NCBI GenBank assembly: GCA_039619475.1
Contig: CM077116.1
Location: forward strand, 374,676,794-374,740,793
From: Icerya purchasi
Lineage: Eukaryota; Arthropoda; Insecta; Hemiptera; Monophlebidae
Reading direction: 5' to 3'
Length of the DNA stretch: 64,000 nucleotides
A program made the translations under genes and the position numbers. Position 1 is the stretch's first letter. Each line of letters begins with the position of its first letter. Under the pieces are notes generated by a model. The model did not search any database. It was not told where the DNA came from and saw only the letters and a list, made by a program, of their open reading frames with translations. Positions 22,775-35,784 of the stretch are shown piece after piece.

Positions 22775-22870
22775 GAAAAAAAAAAAAAAAAAAATGCGGG
22801 ATTCAAATCAGACGTCTTCCTTGAACAGAACTCTACTGCCTAATCAACTACGCTACGTCAGCTGGTTTTT
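22775..22870 (-). repeat. tRNA-derived SINE head
   Basis: On the minus strand GTAGCGTAGTTGATTAGGC (A box) is followed about 40 bases on by TCTGATTTGAATCCCGCA (B box), then a T-run of about 21. This is the RNA polymerase III promoter layout of a SINE. The acceptor stem does not pair, so it is not a working tRNA gene. Confidence 0.65.
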
Positions 22871-22874
22871 CTGT

Positions 22875-24900
22875 AAGATCGTACCACTCAAAGATTTTAG
22901 CAAGTCAGAACTGTTTATAACGATATGTGACTTAAGATTATGTGTACTTTTTATTTTACATTATCCGTTTTGAATAAAAAAACGTATTTTATAATTTCCT
23001 GTATATGATAGTGCGACGGTTTCTATCCTCGTACTTTTCTGATTACAATCGATCAGATAGAAATCCATTCTCAGTTGAATATTTATACGAATATTTAAAA
23101 TCGTGTCACGCGATGTTATAAATAATAAAGTAGAGGCACGGAGCACAGATTAAATTACGAAGGAGTAGTCTGGCCAACCAGAGGGAGCTGAAGCCGAGAA
23201 GAAAAATAAAAAAAATTATCTTAGATCTATATTCTGTAGTTAGCTTACACGTCGAATATGTATAATTTTTGCGTAGCATTAAGATTTTTCTTCGCAATTT
23301 CGTTTTTTCCTTCTTAATCTTCCTCTCACTATCGTTCATATACCGATGATCTGGTTATTTACAGTCTAGATCCTTGAATGTACTTCTCGAATGTTTCTTG
23401 TGTCTTCACTTTTTCCTTTTTTTTTTTTTTTCTTTTATTGCTTTTTACCGCTGATTTGTGATCACAATGTATTTTAATTAATTCTGACGTGATGATACTA
23501 AGTCCTGAGGAACGTCGCTCCCATTAGGAAAAATAAAAACAAAACAAGTTTAACTCATTAGCGAAATCGACAAGTTCTCTGCTCGCGGCGAAATATGGTA
23601 GAATCAAGTAAGGAGTAGAACCAAAGTTACGGAATTAATTGTAGGTAGTATAACTGCTGATTTTATTTAACATAACTTTGCGTCTGACTTTCAGTATCTC
23701 AACAATTATCTTTTTAAGTGTTTCCATCCTCAGCTAAAAATAACTTATTTTATAAAAAACCTTTATTTCGTTTTATTTATTTTTTCTTTAGATTTTCGAG
23801 GGAAGAATACAAAATGGTGGTGAAAACCTTTTACAACTTTTTGATTTTATTCATTTTTTTGTTTTCGTACAAATATTTATTATTTTGGTAATATTTTTCT
23901 ATTTTATGTGAAAATGTTTTATATTATTTTTAACAAATATGTATATTCTGAATGAAGATAGTTTAAGCTGAAAAAAGACTCCCCGTAAGAATTAAATAAT
24001 TTCAGCTTTTTTTATATTTTTCAATAATAAATCGAGTAAGCGATTTAAATAATTTCTTTATTTGAAAAAAGGAAATATACACGTATTTGGATTATAACTA
24101 GATACAAAAGAGTGTTCTATAAATGAAAAAACTGAAAAAAAAAATCGTTTGCAGCGTAATTTGCAAATATTTCGAGTTGATACAGGTTCGAATGCCCAGA
24201 GTGCCGATGGAACTCTCCCTGAACCAATTATTACTAAGCAAATATGATACAAAAACGCAGTAATGTCCTATCAAATGTTTTAGTCGCGACTGTGAAATAT
24301 GGAGGTGCGCTCATGCAAAGTTTGCGCAATGTATAATTATGGGAACACCAATAATAATATGTAAATGATATTAATATCTACGATTATATGTGATATTTTA
24401 TATTGAAATATAATAAAAAAAAATATTAAAAATAATATTTAAATAATGTTACAAACATTTTTTAAGAACCCTTTTTTTTTTTTTTTTTTTTTGAGACCAG
24501 TTTCCTTGTCGCATTTACCGTGTACGAAATTATTCAGTTAAATAACGATCTTGAGTATACAGAATTACCACGGATTATTTGAATTGTAATTTAAATATAA
24601 TTCGAATACTACTTTTAATTAAACTTATTACGAAATGCTTACCTTTTTCAGTATCACAGAAGTGTGTGCCTACATGTCTCAAAAGTGTGAATAAAACTCT
24701 GTATATTTTAGTACATCAGCTGTGATTTTTAATTGCGATACATCGAATGTTTTCAGTTTACAAAGAATATTCACTCGCGATTCCTTTTTCTACTAAACTA
24801 CAAACGTCTACTATTATCGCGGTATGTTTTATTTGTAGTTTCCAGTTCGATTAGCTGTTTCGAAATAACGGGGAATGCACGTGATTAAAGGTAGCCTTGA
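22875..24900. other. No gene recognised
   Basis: AT-rich with homopolymer runs (T-runs near 23420 and 24475). Short minus-strand frames (22961-23339, 24058-24252) show no domain. Confidence 0.4.
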
Positions 24901-24917
24901 GTAGAGAACTACGCGAT

Positions 24918-25080
24918 AGCCAGCTACGGTTAGGCAGTGGTGTTTCGCTTGATTCGGACCCGGTTTGATTCCCGCTGTCGCACATTGATACTTTCAAAAA
25001 TTTCACTTACGCCCGATTATTGCCCATAGTTGATGCGCCCAAAAATGAAAAAAACCCAATAATAATAAAAAAATAAAACC
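24918..25080 (+). mobile_element. tRNA-derived SINE with 7-bp target duplication
   Basis: A box CAGCTACGGTTAGGCAGTGG and B box CCCGGTTTGATTCCCGCTG are spaced as in a tRNA head. A non-tRNA body follows, then an A-rich tail (AATAATAATAAAAAAATAAA). Both sides carry ACGCGAT (24911-24917 and 25081-25087), consistent with the duplication made by LINE-driven retroposition. Confidence 0.75.
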
Positions 25081-25089
25081 ACGCGATGC

Positions 25090-26280
25090 TGACGACACGG
25101 ACGATAAAGTACGCGCGACGAAAATACACGCGTAGTTGAATGTCGATGTAAATGATATTCGTATTAGCATGTATTGTCATTGCTAACAGGAAGAGATTTT
25201 GGTTTTACCCGCAACGGTAGAGGTCAGTTACGTATATGCATAATAGCTTCCCTTAAAATATGCTTCATTTGTTAAAAAATTTCAAAAAACAATAGGCAAA
25301 ACGTTGTTGGGTAAAGGACTTACGACTTGGCAGCCAGCAAATTTTGTGGGACGGCAGAATAATTCAGCGGTATTCTAAGAGGTTTATATTTCGAGGGTGG
25401 AATATTATAGGAAGGGGGCGAAAAATTTATAAATGTGAATTGTAAACGTTGATTTTTTCACCCGTAATTTGCCAACACTCAGTATTGCGTAACTCACGTG
25501 ACGATAGAAGTTCTTTTTTAATGACTAAAATTTTATAATCTCTCGGTCGAAATTGAAATTTTGACGAAAATTGAAAAAAAACCTAAACTGATATTACATT
25601 TACATGATTTTTTTAAATTGGCAGTGTCATATTAAGTTCAGAGAAGACATTTGTACGCAAGACTTAAGCGAAATCAAAGATTTCTTAAACAATAATTTTC
25701 TATCCTATTTTTCAGTTCTTTTAACGAGATCTGACTTGGTGTTTTTGACCTTCCCCCGAAGAAGCAGGAAACAACAAAATTAAACTGGATATTCTTATTA
25801 AAGCAAAATCGTATAAGAAACAACATACAGTGGAAGAAAATTATTATTCGACGTTCAGAAGAAAATTGTGTGTTGAGGAGAGTGTGCGTCATTTTTACAT
25901 CATGAGAATGTTAAAAAATGCTTATTCTTCGACAGTTATTTAAAATTTAATTTACAATTCTTACATAATTTCTAATCATATACAGTTTGACTCTTCAAGC
26001 ATAATATGCAAGCTGGAAATGGATGGTTTTTATATCTCGAGTTTGGAATGTTGATATTTTTGATTTTATTACGAATGCAAATTTACCAGACAGCGGTCAT
26101 CGACCGATTTGTGCAACATACACTTACGCGACGAACTGGAAAAATATTTACGAAGAAGAAATATCATTAAACTATAGCGGACATGTGTAAATACTGTAGA
26201 TTTAACACCATCATTAACAGCAGAGAATTTAACGCTAGATATACATATATGTACATATATCTCACATCGTGTTATGAACA
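25090..26280. other. No gene recognised
   Basis: AT-rich intergenic sequence. A 72-residue minus-strand frame (25674-25892) has no recognisable features. Confidence 0.4.
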
Positions 26281-26281
26281 G

Positions 26282-26670
26282 GATATAATTCCTCCAAATC
26301 CATGATTCCTCCTATTTTCTTCACTTCGACGCTTTGCTGTTTTCATCATTATTCGCCTACCTCTTTTAACCACCATATTCTGCTATCTTCCTCCTGCTTT
26401 CGATTTTTATTTCCTTCTTTCCCTCATTGTATGATGCGGTTATTTAAACGTTTATCATATGTTAAGCGTTCATCTCTTTCAGTATAGCATTCGGCTCTGT
26501 ACTCCCATTCGCTTAGGTTTTCTGCTCCTTATTGTGCCCTCCTTCCCCACGCATTATTTTTCCTATATCAATTACTCCTTATTATCTGATCGGTTCATTA
26601 TATAACCTTTTTTGTTCATTTTTAATTGTTTCTAAGTAAAGGACCTTGGTTGATGAGCCCCCCCCCCACA
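26282..26670 (+). mobile_element. Family A 3' end, eroded copy
   Basis: Composition and phrases (TTTTCTGCTCCTTATTGTGC; ending GGTTGATGAGCCCCCCCCCC) follow the order of the other family A tails, but no conserved protein block is intact. Confidence 0.5.
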
Positions 26671-26674
26671 GGGA

Positions 26675-27555
26675 AAATATTACGCGCGGTTATTGCTAAA
26701 TTTACGTCATAGTTGATTATAAACAGAGATAATTGAGAAAGAAAATGAGAATACATTGATCGACATCGAGGAAAACCCAACTGGGTTGTGTGCGTCTTTG
26801 TCCTATTCGTACTAAGCGGCATAGTGAGAAAATTACGATATTCGTTAAGTGATAAGAACATTGCCCCCGAGTGTATACATCAATCGTTCATTGAACAGAA
26901 TGCGATTCAGTGTGTTGTAATTAACGCAGTTATATTTATTACTAAAATACAATATGTGTTTGTGCATGCTGTTACAATCTGTGCTAGTTCACACACCTGC
27001 GCGTATATCTGTGTTATTTGCGCATGTGTCGCACGAATGCACACATCGTCGGATGAGTTTTATTATAAATTTTCCGCCATTACTCATATAATATACACTC
27101 GGTAATGCCTTTCATTCATTTGTCATGTATTATAAATTCTCGCTTATGCATGGCTGTATTTGCAATATTTCATTCTTTAATCCTATACGTATGTGGCTGA
27201 GTGTGTGTTTGTCCAAATAGATAGATACCGAGCCAAAACATCTAAATTAAAATTCAATTATTTATACATTCAATCGATGACTCACAGAATTGTCAGAAAG
27301 CTTCGAAGTAGTTGACGAATTTGCATTATATACTTTTCAAAATGCTCTGGGGTGATGAACTATATATAATCGTAACTGAATAAAATTAAAATTATTTGAA
27401 TTTCCAGTTGTTAAACGAAATAATGCAATGATCAAACAAGAAGGGAAAGATGTGTACCGCTTTTTAGAGTATTTCGTTGTTTTTTTTTCTGCTAAAAAGG
27501 ATAAGATTGATTATAAAATGGATTTAATGATTAGAACGGTGTGTTATTGGTTGAA
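26675..27555. other. No gene recognised
   Basis: Includes a TG/CA-rich plus-strand frame (26788-27105) without any known domain. It is probably chance. Confidence 0.4.
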
Positions 27556-27679
27556 TTCGATTTAATTGTTAAATCGCTTAGTATTCGAAAGGCTTTCGCA
27601 TCGAATGAAATATCGAAACATACAGCAGTTAAATGCAGGCAAAAGATTTTTTAGAGCCTTTTGGAGAAATGTTTTCAGA

Positions 27680-28395
27680 TATTTGCTCAAAATATTTGCT
27701 CAAATTAAATTGTTAGATAAACTTAAAAGAGATCTCACACTATGTAGTAGTTATCGAGACCGATAGGATACGGTATTGGGAAATTTTTTCGGAAAAATAC
27801 TTAACGTACAGTTATGTTGAATGCACTTTAAAAAAATCAAACATTAAATAATAATTAGTTTTGGTATTAGACGTTCGCGTTTGTCGGAATTGCCTGTTTG
27901 AAAACTTTAGCATATTATTAAATTAGCTCAAAGGAAAAATTTATCTCTTTAAGGGACTATGTAAACATTCTACAAGACTGGAATAAAAGCATTAATCCAG
28001 ACTTAATTCAACTAATTAGCGATTATCTCACGAATATAAAAGCGTTAATTAAATCCAAAAATTTTATTATTATGCGCGAATTAATTTACACGAGATGCTC
28101 CAAGAGCACTCTGCAATATTTCATAAGCAGATCGCGAAACCTTTTAGAATCGATATAATTATGATGTAAAATTTATGAGTTTCGTTGATGATTTATGTTC
28201 TGGGATTAAATTGAAACAAACACATCAGCTGATGACATGAGAGAGTTGCCTATAAATTGAAAAAAAAAAAAATAAATTTCGACATTGCGGTCTTTATTTA
28301 TTTATTGAAAAGATCGAAATGACGGTAATCAGTGAACAGAGCACAGAACTAATTGAAGAACTCGATCATATATGTAAATTGCTTAGAGGATAAAG
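27680..28395 (+). mobile_element. Decayed non-LTR reverse transcriptase, family C copy 2
   Basis: Parallel to 7400-8460 over its full length: CGAGACCGATAGGATACGG, TAATTAGTTTTGGTATTAGA, GCGATTATCTCACGAATATA, TTCATAAGCAGATCGCGAAA, ACTCGATCATATATGTAAAT. It lacks about 270 bp present in copy 1 between the TAGCGATTATCTC and GCGTTAATTAAAT blocks. Reverse transcriptase remnants only. Confidence 0.6.
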
Positions 28396-28399
28396 TAAA

Positions 28400-28845
28400 T
28401 GAGGTTTTCGGAAATGTTGCTGTCCGGACCCGTGTAAGTGAAAATTAACAAAAATTGAAGATATGACGAATATTTAGTATGTGACTGTCATAAAATAATT
28501 TACATTCAATTACTGTTTTTAACTACTAAGGTGATTATCACGATGAGAGCTGCCTAGACTATTTAAAGACCACCCAACAGTTCCGCCATCCTGCATGTAC
28601 TTCTTCAAAGTGTATTATACGATTATTTGTTGTTTAATAATTTTGCTAACGATATGAAAGTGCTTGGACAGACTGCGTTAAAACTGCGGCATTCAATTAT
28701 GATGTACTGACGGATATTTTAATTCTGCGCAGTATGGATATGTGTGAGGAAGAGTTACCGTTTGCAGTATGTGGTCATGCCCTATTCTTCTTAGCCGATT
28801 GATCATTGTGAATTCGACGCGCGGGCTATTAATCGGTGGCCACCG
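28400..28845. other. No gene recognised
   Basis: No motif seen. Confidence 0.4.
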
Positions 28846-28849
28846 TGGT

Positions 28850-29460
28850 TCGATCATCGGTTTTTATGCAGCGTAAGAACGTAGTCTTGGACATCCATTC
28901 TGCGCTCCACTGCTCGGTTATTATTTATCGAGCGTTGTCGGGCCCCTTAGATTTATGCGGCATCGGGGAAAACATAGCCAAGCTTCTAGATTCTCAAGCT
29001 CATTCCTCGGGTTCCGAGTATGTGCAGGAATCCACAGAAACTCGATCCGGTGAGTCCTTCTGGTCTAACAAAATAGCAGAGTCTCTTGAATTTTTTCCGC
29101 CATTGATTCTTCTACGTTATTATTTTGTAAACTTTGTATGGTAGTCAGAGAATTTGTAATAATCAGTATCTTTTTCCGTTGAGCTTTACAATTGTAGTAT
29201 TCGTAGAGGCAGGACATAATTTCAAACATTTCTGTATATAGTGCCGAACAAGCATCATTTAAATGGACTCTTCCACCAGTACACCGTCAATTTCGTAAGC
29301 ACACGTTGCTGGTGACAATTTACCGCTGTACAAGCCTTAGATCCGTCTGTATACGCCTTTGTGAAATCTTCATACTCGTATCTGTTAATCACCTCAATCG
29401 CCTTCTGTTTGAGATCTTCTACAGGTGTTTATGAGTTATTGCACTTTAATAGTGATACCT
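28850..29460 (-). mobile_element. Retrotransposon RNase H fragment, minus strand
   Basis: Minus-strand frames read YEDFTKAYTDGSKACTAVN (about 29385-29320), later a second RNase H block with TNSLTTIQSL-like residues, then RIEFLWIPAHTRNPRNE (about 29050-29000). These are the D, E/D and H-containing motifs of RNase H from an I-type non-LTR element. Stops and shifts separate the blocks. Confidence 0.65.
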
Positions 29461-29464
29461 TTAT

Positions 29465-30100
29465 ATTTACTAGGTACTGTCCCATGGTGGGAGTAGCGGT
29501 AACCTATTAGCTTCCGCCAGGCACGGACGGGGAAAATTATATTTTTATGTTATTTCAGTTTATTTATTTTTTTTCTTTCATGGGCTCGTTAACATTAATC
29601 TGGTGCAATAGTTGATCTTTGCATTTTCAACATCGCGCTGCGTTTGGTTGTTCTTAAAGAAATCGGCGAAATCATATTATTTATTTACCTTTGTTTATCT
29701 ATTTTCATTTCTGTGGTTTTATTTTATTGCGTGCGTTCTTACCGTTTTTATTTTTCGCTCTGTGGATTTTTGTATTCATTTTATTTAACCGATTAGTAGT
29801 TTGTATCAATGCCGGATTCGTCGATGTACTTAACAAGTCTTTAACCTTATTACTTTACCTCTTTCCCCGAGCACTAAGGTCAAATCGCTTTAGTAGAAAA
29901 TTTAGAAAAAAAAAAACATTGCCTATCTGCATCCCATGTCCCTAGAAGTTTAATAATAGAGTCAGTGTGATATCTCTGTAATCTCCCGTTCCGGTAGAAA
30001 CTTAACCTTAATTTTATATCAACAGTAACAGCTAGAAAAAGTAAACAATCATATTCGAAAAAGAGGTTTAGTTTATTGTGTTCTTGATCGTCAATTATAG
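29465..30100. other. No gene recognised
   Basis: An 84-residue hydrophobic frame (29691-29945) looks like T-rich low-complexity translation, not a gene. Confidence 0.4.
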
Positions 30101-32354
30101 TTAGCGAGGTATCCTATTTTAATTACAGCCTTGCGTGTAAATTATTTGTGGTAGTATCAAAATTATAGTAATGGCACATCACAAATAACGTAAAAATACG
30201 ATAAGGAAGTGCGTAACAATAGATGATGGCTTCTCGGGGCGGTCCCGGCCGCGGGAAATCAAACTCAACTAAACATGCCGATAAATTCAACAAACACACA
30301 TCATACAGCAGTCGAAATTACATCACACAACACGGAGGCAGGTAACCATGTAAATAACTCGGTCAGATCGGTAAGTTGAAATGATCATCTTACCGTAAAC
30401 ATAACTACCGCAAACACAAGCACCAGTATACGCAGAGCAACATAAACACAACACATATACTCGCAAATTTAAATTCCTCGCATTAACCGAAAGTACAGAA
30501 TACCTATCGGATAGAAACAGGGCACTAATAATCAACACAATAGACGGAACTAAGTAACTTACTTATGTCGGAAAGTTATAAGCGAAATTACATACCCCAA
30601 ATGACACACGAGCCGCTTACAGATTCTCAAACAATCGATTTTGCGTATTTCTCGCATAGCTTCAAAAATATAAATCAATAAACATTAATGGAAATATAAT
30701 TGAATTGAGAAGATTAATAAATCCATCCGAAAGAATACATATGTCTTAGTATATGAAACTGAATTCTCGAAAACGAATTAAAACAGCTAAACATACATCC
30801 AACTTCATAAATTAACTTATTACGGGGAGACTTTCGGGAAAACAAATTTTCACATATACACTTAGTAATCGTCGACGATTTTATATTAATCTCGATGAGA
30901 AGTAAATAAAATACCAAGTTCACTAAAGTACAGACTATTTCTCTCCAGTTAGGCCACGTTCTACTTTATCTGTAAAGAAAGAGGTATATAACTCTTTTCA
31001 TAATGCTCTCAAAATCAGTAACCCCCCAAATAACGGAAACAAATAACTATTTCCAAAGTGAAATAAAATCCTCACGACAGAAAGCACTACACTTGTCGAA
31101 ACAACTGAAAATGTAACTAAATTAAACCTAAACAAAGTAAACACAAAGCGCCCCGTCTCTTAAAACCCGTCAGATACAATTGAAGATGAACTTAAAGAAA
31201 ATACACAGTAGTGCAATGTCAACAAAAAATCTAATAAAAAAACCAAACGCGAAAGCGAGAAAAGTGAAATTACAGTTCAACAACCAAATTCATCAATGGA
31301 CAGTTGTGTAACATTAATATGTCGCAGATAAAATGGAAACACAAAATGTAACCGGCCAAAGCTCCGTAGAAGCGCACGATGATTACAAAATATTACTCTC
31401 AATTAAATGATGATAACCCAGAAAGAATCCAACATCTGTTCAAATCAAAAAAAATAAATCGATTACTCAAGTAGAAAAATTCTTTGCTGATTTGTATATA
31501 CTCAATCACAAAACGCGGAACTTTTCTTCCAGAACAGAACAAAGTAGATTTCAACAAACCATGTTCAGTAGTAACAGATTTACACACAAAAAACAAAAAT
31601 GAAAAATTAAAAGGTAAATTACATATTACTCAGATTAAGTGATATTATCGATAGAGCAAACACACAAGATACTAAGCAGCTCCTTGAACCATGCAAAAAG
31701 TATATCCATAAAAACAACTACAGGAACTTACATGTCATATGCTAGATATGTTAAAAGATTCATACCAACAAATAGAAATTGTGGAACAGTTCACACCAAT
31801 CTCGAAGGCATCGCGAAAAAGATTAACCGATATTTAATACCCCTTTTATTTCATAATCCGTTCAAAGTAAACTTCCAATAATAAGTAAATAAACGAATGT
31901 CCAAAAATTGCAGTTATTAATAATTGTAAATTATGTTAAAACCGAACTTTGTTCAATATATTCGCATAAGTATAACATTAACTATTCATAAATAAACACA
32001 AAATAATTTCACTAAACCTTGTTAACATTTAAAAAATTACATAAAACATATTTAAAAAATCTTTTCGTTCGACCGGTTTCGTCAAGGAATATGTCAAAAT
32101 TTTTGGACATTCATTTATTTACTTATTATTGGAAGTTTACAAGCAGTTTACGGAAGAAAAATACTTATAACGCTCAAAGTAAGGTTAAGAAATTTAATCA
32201 AAAAATGTTAACCAAAAAATCAACAAAAATCCTGATTTAATATCTTAGAAAATATGACAAAAAACTTCATATACCTCAATGAATAAAATAATATCTTGGA
32301 ATTTAAATAGTTTTAAAAACAACTACCCAGAACTACAAATACTAATTACACTAA

Positions 32355-32693
32355 ATGACCCAATTATGTTTACAGGAGACGAAATTAAAACCCGCAGATA
32401 TAATTAATTTAAAAAAATACAAAATATACAGAACAGACTACGCAGGTGTGTCTGCGGCTGGCAGAGGCGTTCTCTTAGCGGTATCAAATAAATTCCATTC
32501 TGAGCAACAACTATTGAGAACAAACCTGGAAATTATAGCAGCGCCGGTCTACATCTCTGGGCTAAAATTAACCGCGTGTTCAATATATTTGCAGAAAAAC
32601 AATAATATCTCGTTGCAAGCTTTATCGAATTTATTCAGCCAACTACCTAAATCCTTTATAATAACCGGCGACTTTAGTGCGCATAATACATGA
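32355..32693 (+). pseudogene. Endonuclease domain fragment of the I-like element
   Basis: 113-codon open stretch with LQETKLKP (the conserved catalytic Glu region of APE-type endonucleases), AGRGVLLAV, ISGLKLTACSIYL and the GDFSAH motif. The first motif (SWNLNSF) lies just upstream in another frame, so a frameshift near 32350 separates the two. Confidence 0.75.
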
Positions 32694-34210
32694 TATGGGG
32701 ATGAAAAAACACAGACATCAGAGGAAAGGTAATCGAAAAAGTGTTTGAAATCAGATGGAATTTATGCTTACTAAATACGGACAGTTCTACTAATTTTAAC
32801 AACAACGGCTGTCATTCAGCAATCGATTTAACCTTATCTAACTCAATCCGATTCGAAACTATACGATAGCGATCACTTTCCGCAACATATAATTATGGGA
32901 CTTACCTACGAGGACTTCAACTACTAATTACCTATGACAAAATTGGAATATCAAAAAAGCGGATTGGAATTCCTATATAGCTATGGTCAATATTCAAACA
33001 TGTAAAATCTCCAGCAGCATTGATGAATCCTACGAGAATATATCTTTCGGTAGATCAAAGAAGCCGCCAAGAACCTCGATTTCGGCGCACAATACACACG
33101 CAAAAAATAAACAATATGTGCCGTACGGTAGTTGGAAGAATGTCGATCACTAATCAAAAATAAAAATAAATGACTATCGAAATATAGGCGTCAACCTACC
33201 ATCGAAAATTGAATAAAATTTAAAAAAGCCGCAGTGCGAATATTAGCATACGCGAAGCTAAAAAAAATCATCGGAGGAACTGTGTGAAAACGATTAATGT
33301 TTCAACAGCACTAAATAAGTTATGGCAACAAATCAGAAAGATTGAAAATAAACATGCAACTCAAGTCAATAACAGCTATAGAGATCGATTGGCGATTTAC
33401 GGATAACAAACTGGAAATAATAAATATTCTGGCCGACTACTTTTATGAAATATCATCGGATAGAAATTATTCGGAAGAGATTAAAAAAATTAAAAGTTGA
33501 AGAGGAATCCAACAACATTATTGATTTTAAAGCGCTTAAGTTATAATAATATGCATATAACGAAGGAAGAATTTGAAAACCGTTGTAAACAAAATGTATC
33601 CATTAACTGCCGGTCCGGATGGTATTCACATCAGTATGATACATCTGAACTCCAAATCCAAAAAGGCTATCCTATATTTCTTCAATCTTTTATGGTAAAA
33701 TCAATTCTTTCAGAGATGTGGAGGGACGCTCACCTAATTTCAAAAACAAAACAAAAATGGTTTAGATCCTGCGAGCTATAGACCTATTTCACTTACAAAT
33801 ACCCTTTCTGTAAGTTACTCGAAAGAATTATTAACAGCAGACCTGCTCTGGCAATTAGGAAATCTAGAACTGCTACATTCATTACAGTTCGGATTTAGGA
33901 AAAGAAAAATGAGCACGCATGATTTATTAACTAAATTAACCACTGAGATACAGGATAACTTAATTCAAAATAAAATAACGCCTATAGTCAGCTTTGATTT
34001 TGAAAAGCCGTGTTCGATAAACTATGAAAACATCAAATATACTCAGCGGAATGCGCGGGAAACCTGCCCATATTTATTAAATAATTACATATCTCGTATT
34101 AAAACTCAAGAAAATCGTACCCTTATAAGTCAGTAATTAGCCCTACATTATTCGTAACAGTTTTAGCAGATATTAAACAATACATGTCATCCCCAGTGCA
34201 CTACTGTATT

Positions 34211-34290
34211 CAGGGCCGCATCTAGACCAAAATTGTGTGTGTGTGTGGGGGGGAGGGGGGGGGGGGGGGTACGAAAATATTTTTATAATT

Positions 34291-34340
<50 letters not shown>

Positions 34341-34628
34341 GTGTGTGTGTGTGTTATCATAAAATATATTTATTTATAAATGGTACAGAAAATCCTTGTA
34401 GTCAGTTATTGTATATGCAATATTTGAACACTACAATAAAAACAAATAAAAAATAGTCGTTTCCATAGAATTCATAAAAATTTCAATTTTCTTTTCTTTT
34501 GTCAAAAATTGAAAAGAAATAAATTTATTCTGAATTTCGGTTCATTTAATTCAAACAGTTATGATTTCGCGGACATTTCGGGGGGAGGAGGTTTGAACCC
34601 GGAAAACACCTCCTCAGATACGGTCCTG
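34211..34628. mobile_element. hAT-type MITE with 8-bp target duplication
   Basis: A 418-bp non-coding insert. It starts CAGGGCCGCATCTAG and ends with the inverted CTCAGATACGGTCCTG. Identical 8-bp ACTGTATT flanks it (34203-34210 and 34629-34636), the duplication length of hAT elements. Inside are a G-rich tract (34241-34268), a (TA)n run (about 34300-34337) and (GT)n. If the insert and one ACTGTATT are skipped, the host reverse transcriptase reads CIYADNLSI without interruption, which confirms the boundaries. Confidence 0.9.
34241..34356. repeat. Simple repeats: G tract, (TA)n, (GT)n
   Basis: Near-pure G stretch followed by alternating TA and then GT dinucleotides, all inside the MITE. Confidence 0.9.
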
Positions 34629-35494
34629 ACTGTATTTACGCAGACAATCTTTCCATATACTACTCGCATTATGAAATAAAATACGTAGAACTTCTGCTCC
34701 AAAATACAATAAACGAAATAAATAATTGGGCTATATCTAATAGCTTCTCCTTTTCCATTATTAAAACTAAACAGATTTCATTTAGCACAAAACACAATTT
34801 AAATATACCTTACCTACAAATTCAATCATTTCAAATTGAAAATATTAGTACCCTGCGGTTGTTAAGACTAACATTAGACGGGAAATGAAAAAGAAAAAAA
34901 AACACATTAATAATTTAAAAACGAATTGTAATCAAAAATTAAACATGTTAAAGATGCTAAATCACTCATCCTCGGGATCCGACAGAAAGACACTGATTCA
35001 GCTTTACAAATCTTATATACCAAGTAGATTAGATTGTGCGATGATGTGAATCGCCGCACTTTAATAAATATAAACGTAACACAAAAAACACAGCCCTAAA
35101 AATAGCATTAAAATCATTCTATACCATCCAAATACCAGCTTTGCACGCGCAGGAAAACATTATTTCTGAAATATAGAACTCAAATACTCATGCTAAAGTA
35201 TCATTCCAAATTACTGTCCACACCATCTCATCCTGTTTACCACAATTTAGCGGAAAACAAGCTTTACCACCTGTATCAAAATAAATCGAATGCTTCCAAA
35301 CCTATAATTGACCGTATACATAACCTCTTAGAAAGACACTCTAATGCACCTTACCCAAAATTAAAAAAAGTAACATACCAAATATAGCTACGATAAATAT
35401 GGATCTAAGGAAATATAAGAAAAATTTAACCCTGCCACATATTCTAAAAGCTAAGTTCAATAGACTCAACAGCAAAAAACGGACAAAAACTACA

Positions 35495-35784
35495 TACAAA
35501 TATATACCGACGCTTCCAAGTCCTTAAATCAAACTACTTCCGCTTACCTGTTCGTAAAGGGTGAATTTCAAGTGTACCACCTACCTGCAGGGACGTCAGT
35601 GTGTACAGCCGAACTAATGGCAATATACAAAGCAATAAAATACATAGCTAATCAGGCGTACCCAAATTTATGCATAATATACTCCGATTCATTTAGTGCT
35701 CTACAACAGATTCAGAACCAAATTAAAAGGACAAACTCAGTTATTATTAACATAAAATACATCATTTCCATAAATTCACATTAA
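35495..35784 (+). pseudogene. RNase H domain of the I-like element
   Basis: IYTDASKS gives the first catalytic Asp, VCTAELMAIYKAIKYI the Glu, and IIYSDSFSALQQIQ the second Asp, so three of the usual RNase H acidic positions remain. A WIPSH-type H motif is missing or frameshifted downstream, where only scraps such as GITGNEAVVKAAGT-like sequence (35825-35870) remain. Confidence 0.75.

Noticed and set aside
22775..22870. Functional tRNA gene
   Set aside because: A and B boxes are present, but acceptor and anticodon stems do not pair; a SINE head is more likely. The same holds for 1650-1735 and 24918-25080.
26788..27105. 105-codon plus-strand frame
   Set aside because: Low-complexity TG/CA composition, no motif, no supporting splice or start context.
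29691..29945. Hydrophobic 84-codon frame as a membrane protein
   Set aside because: Explained by T-rich sequence; no neighbours or motifs support it.
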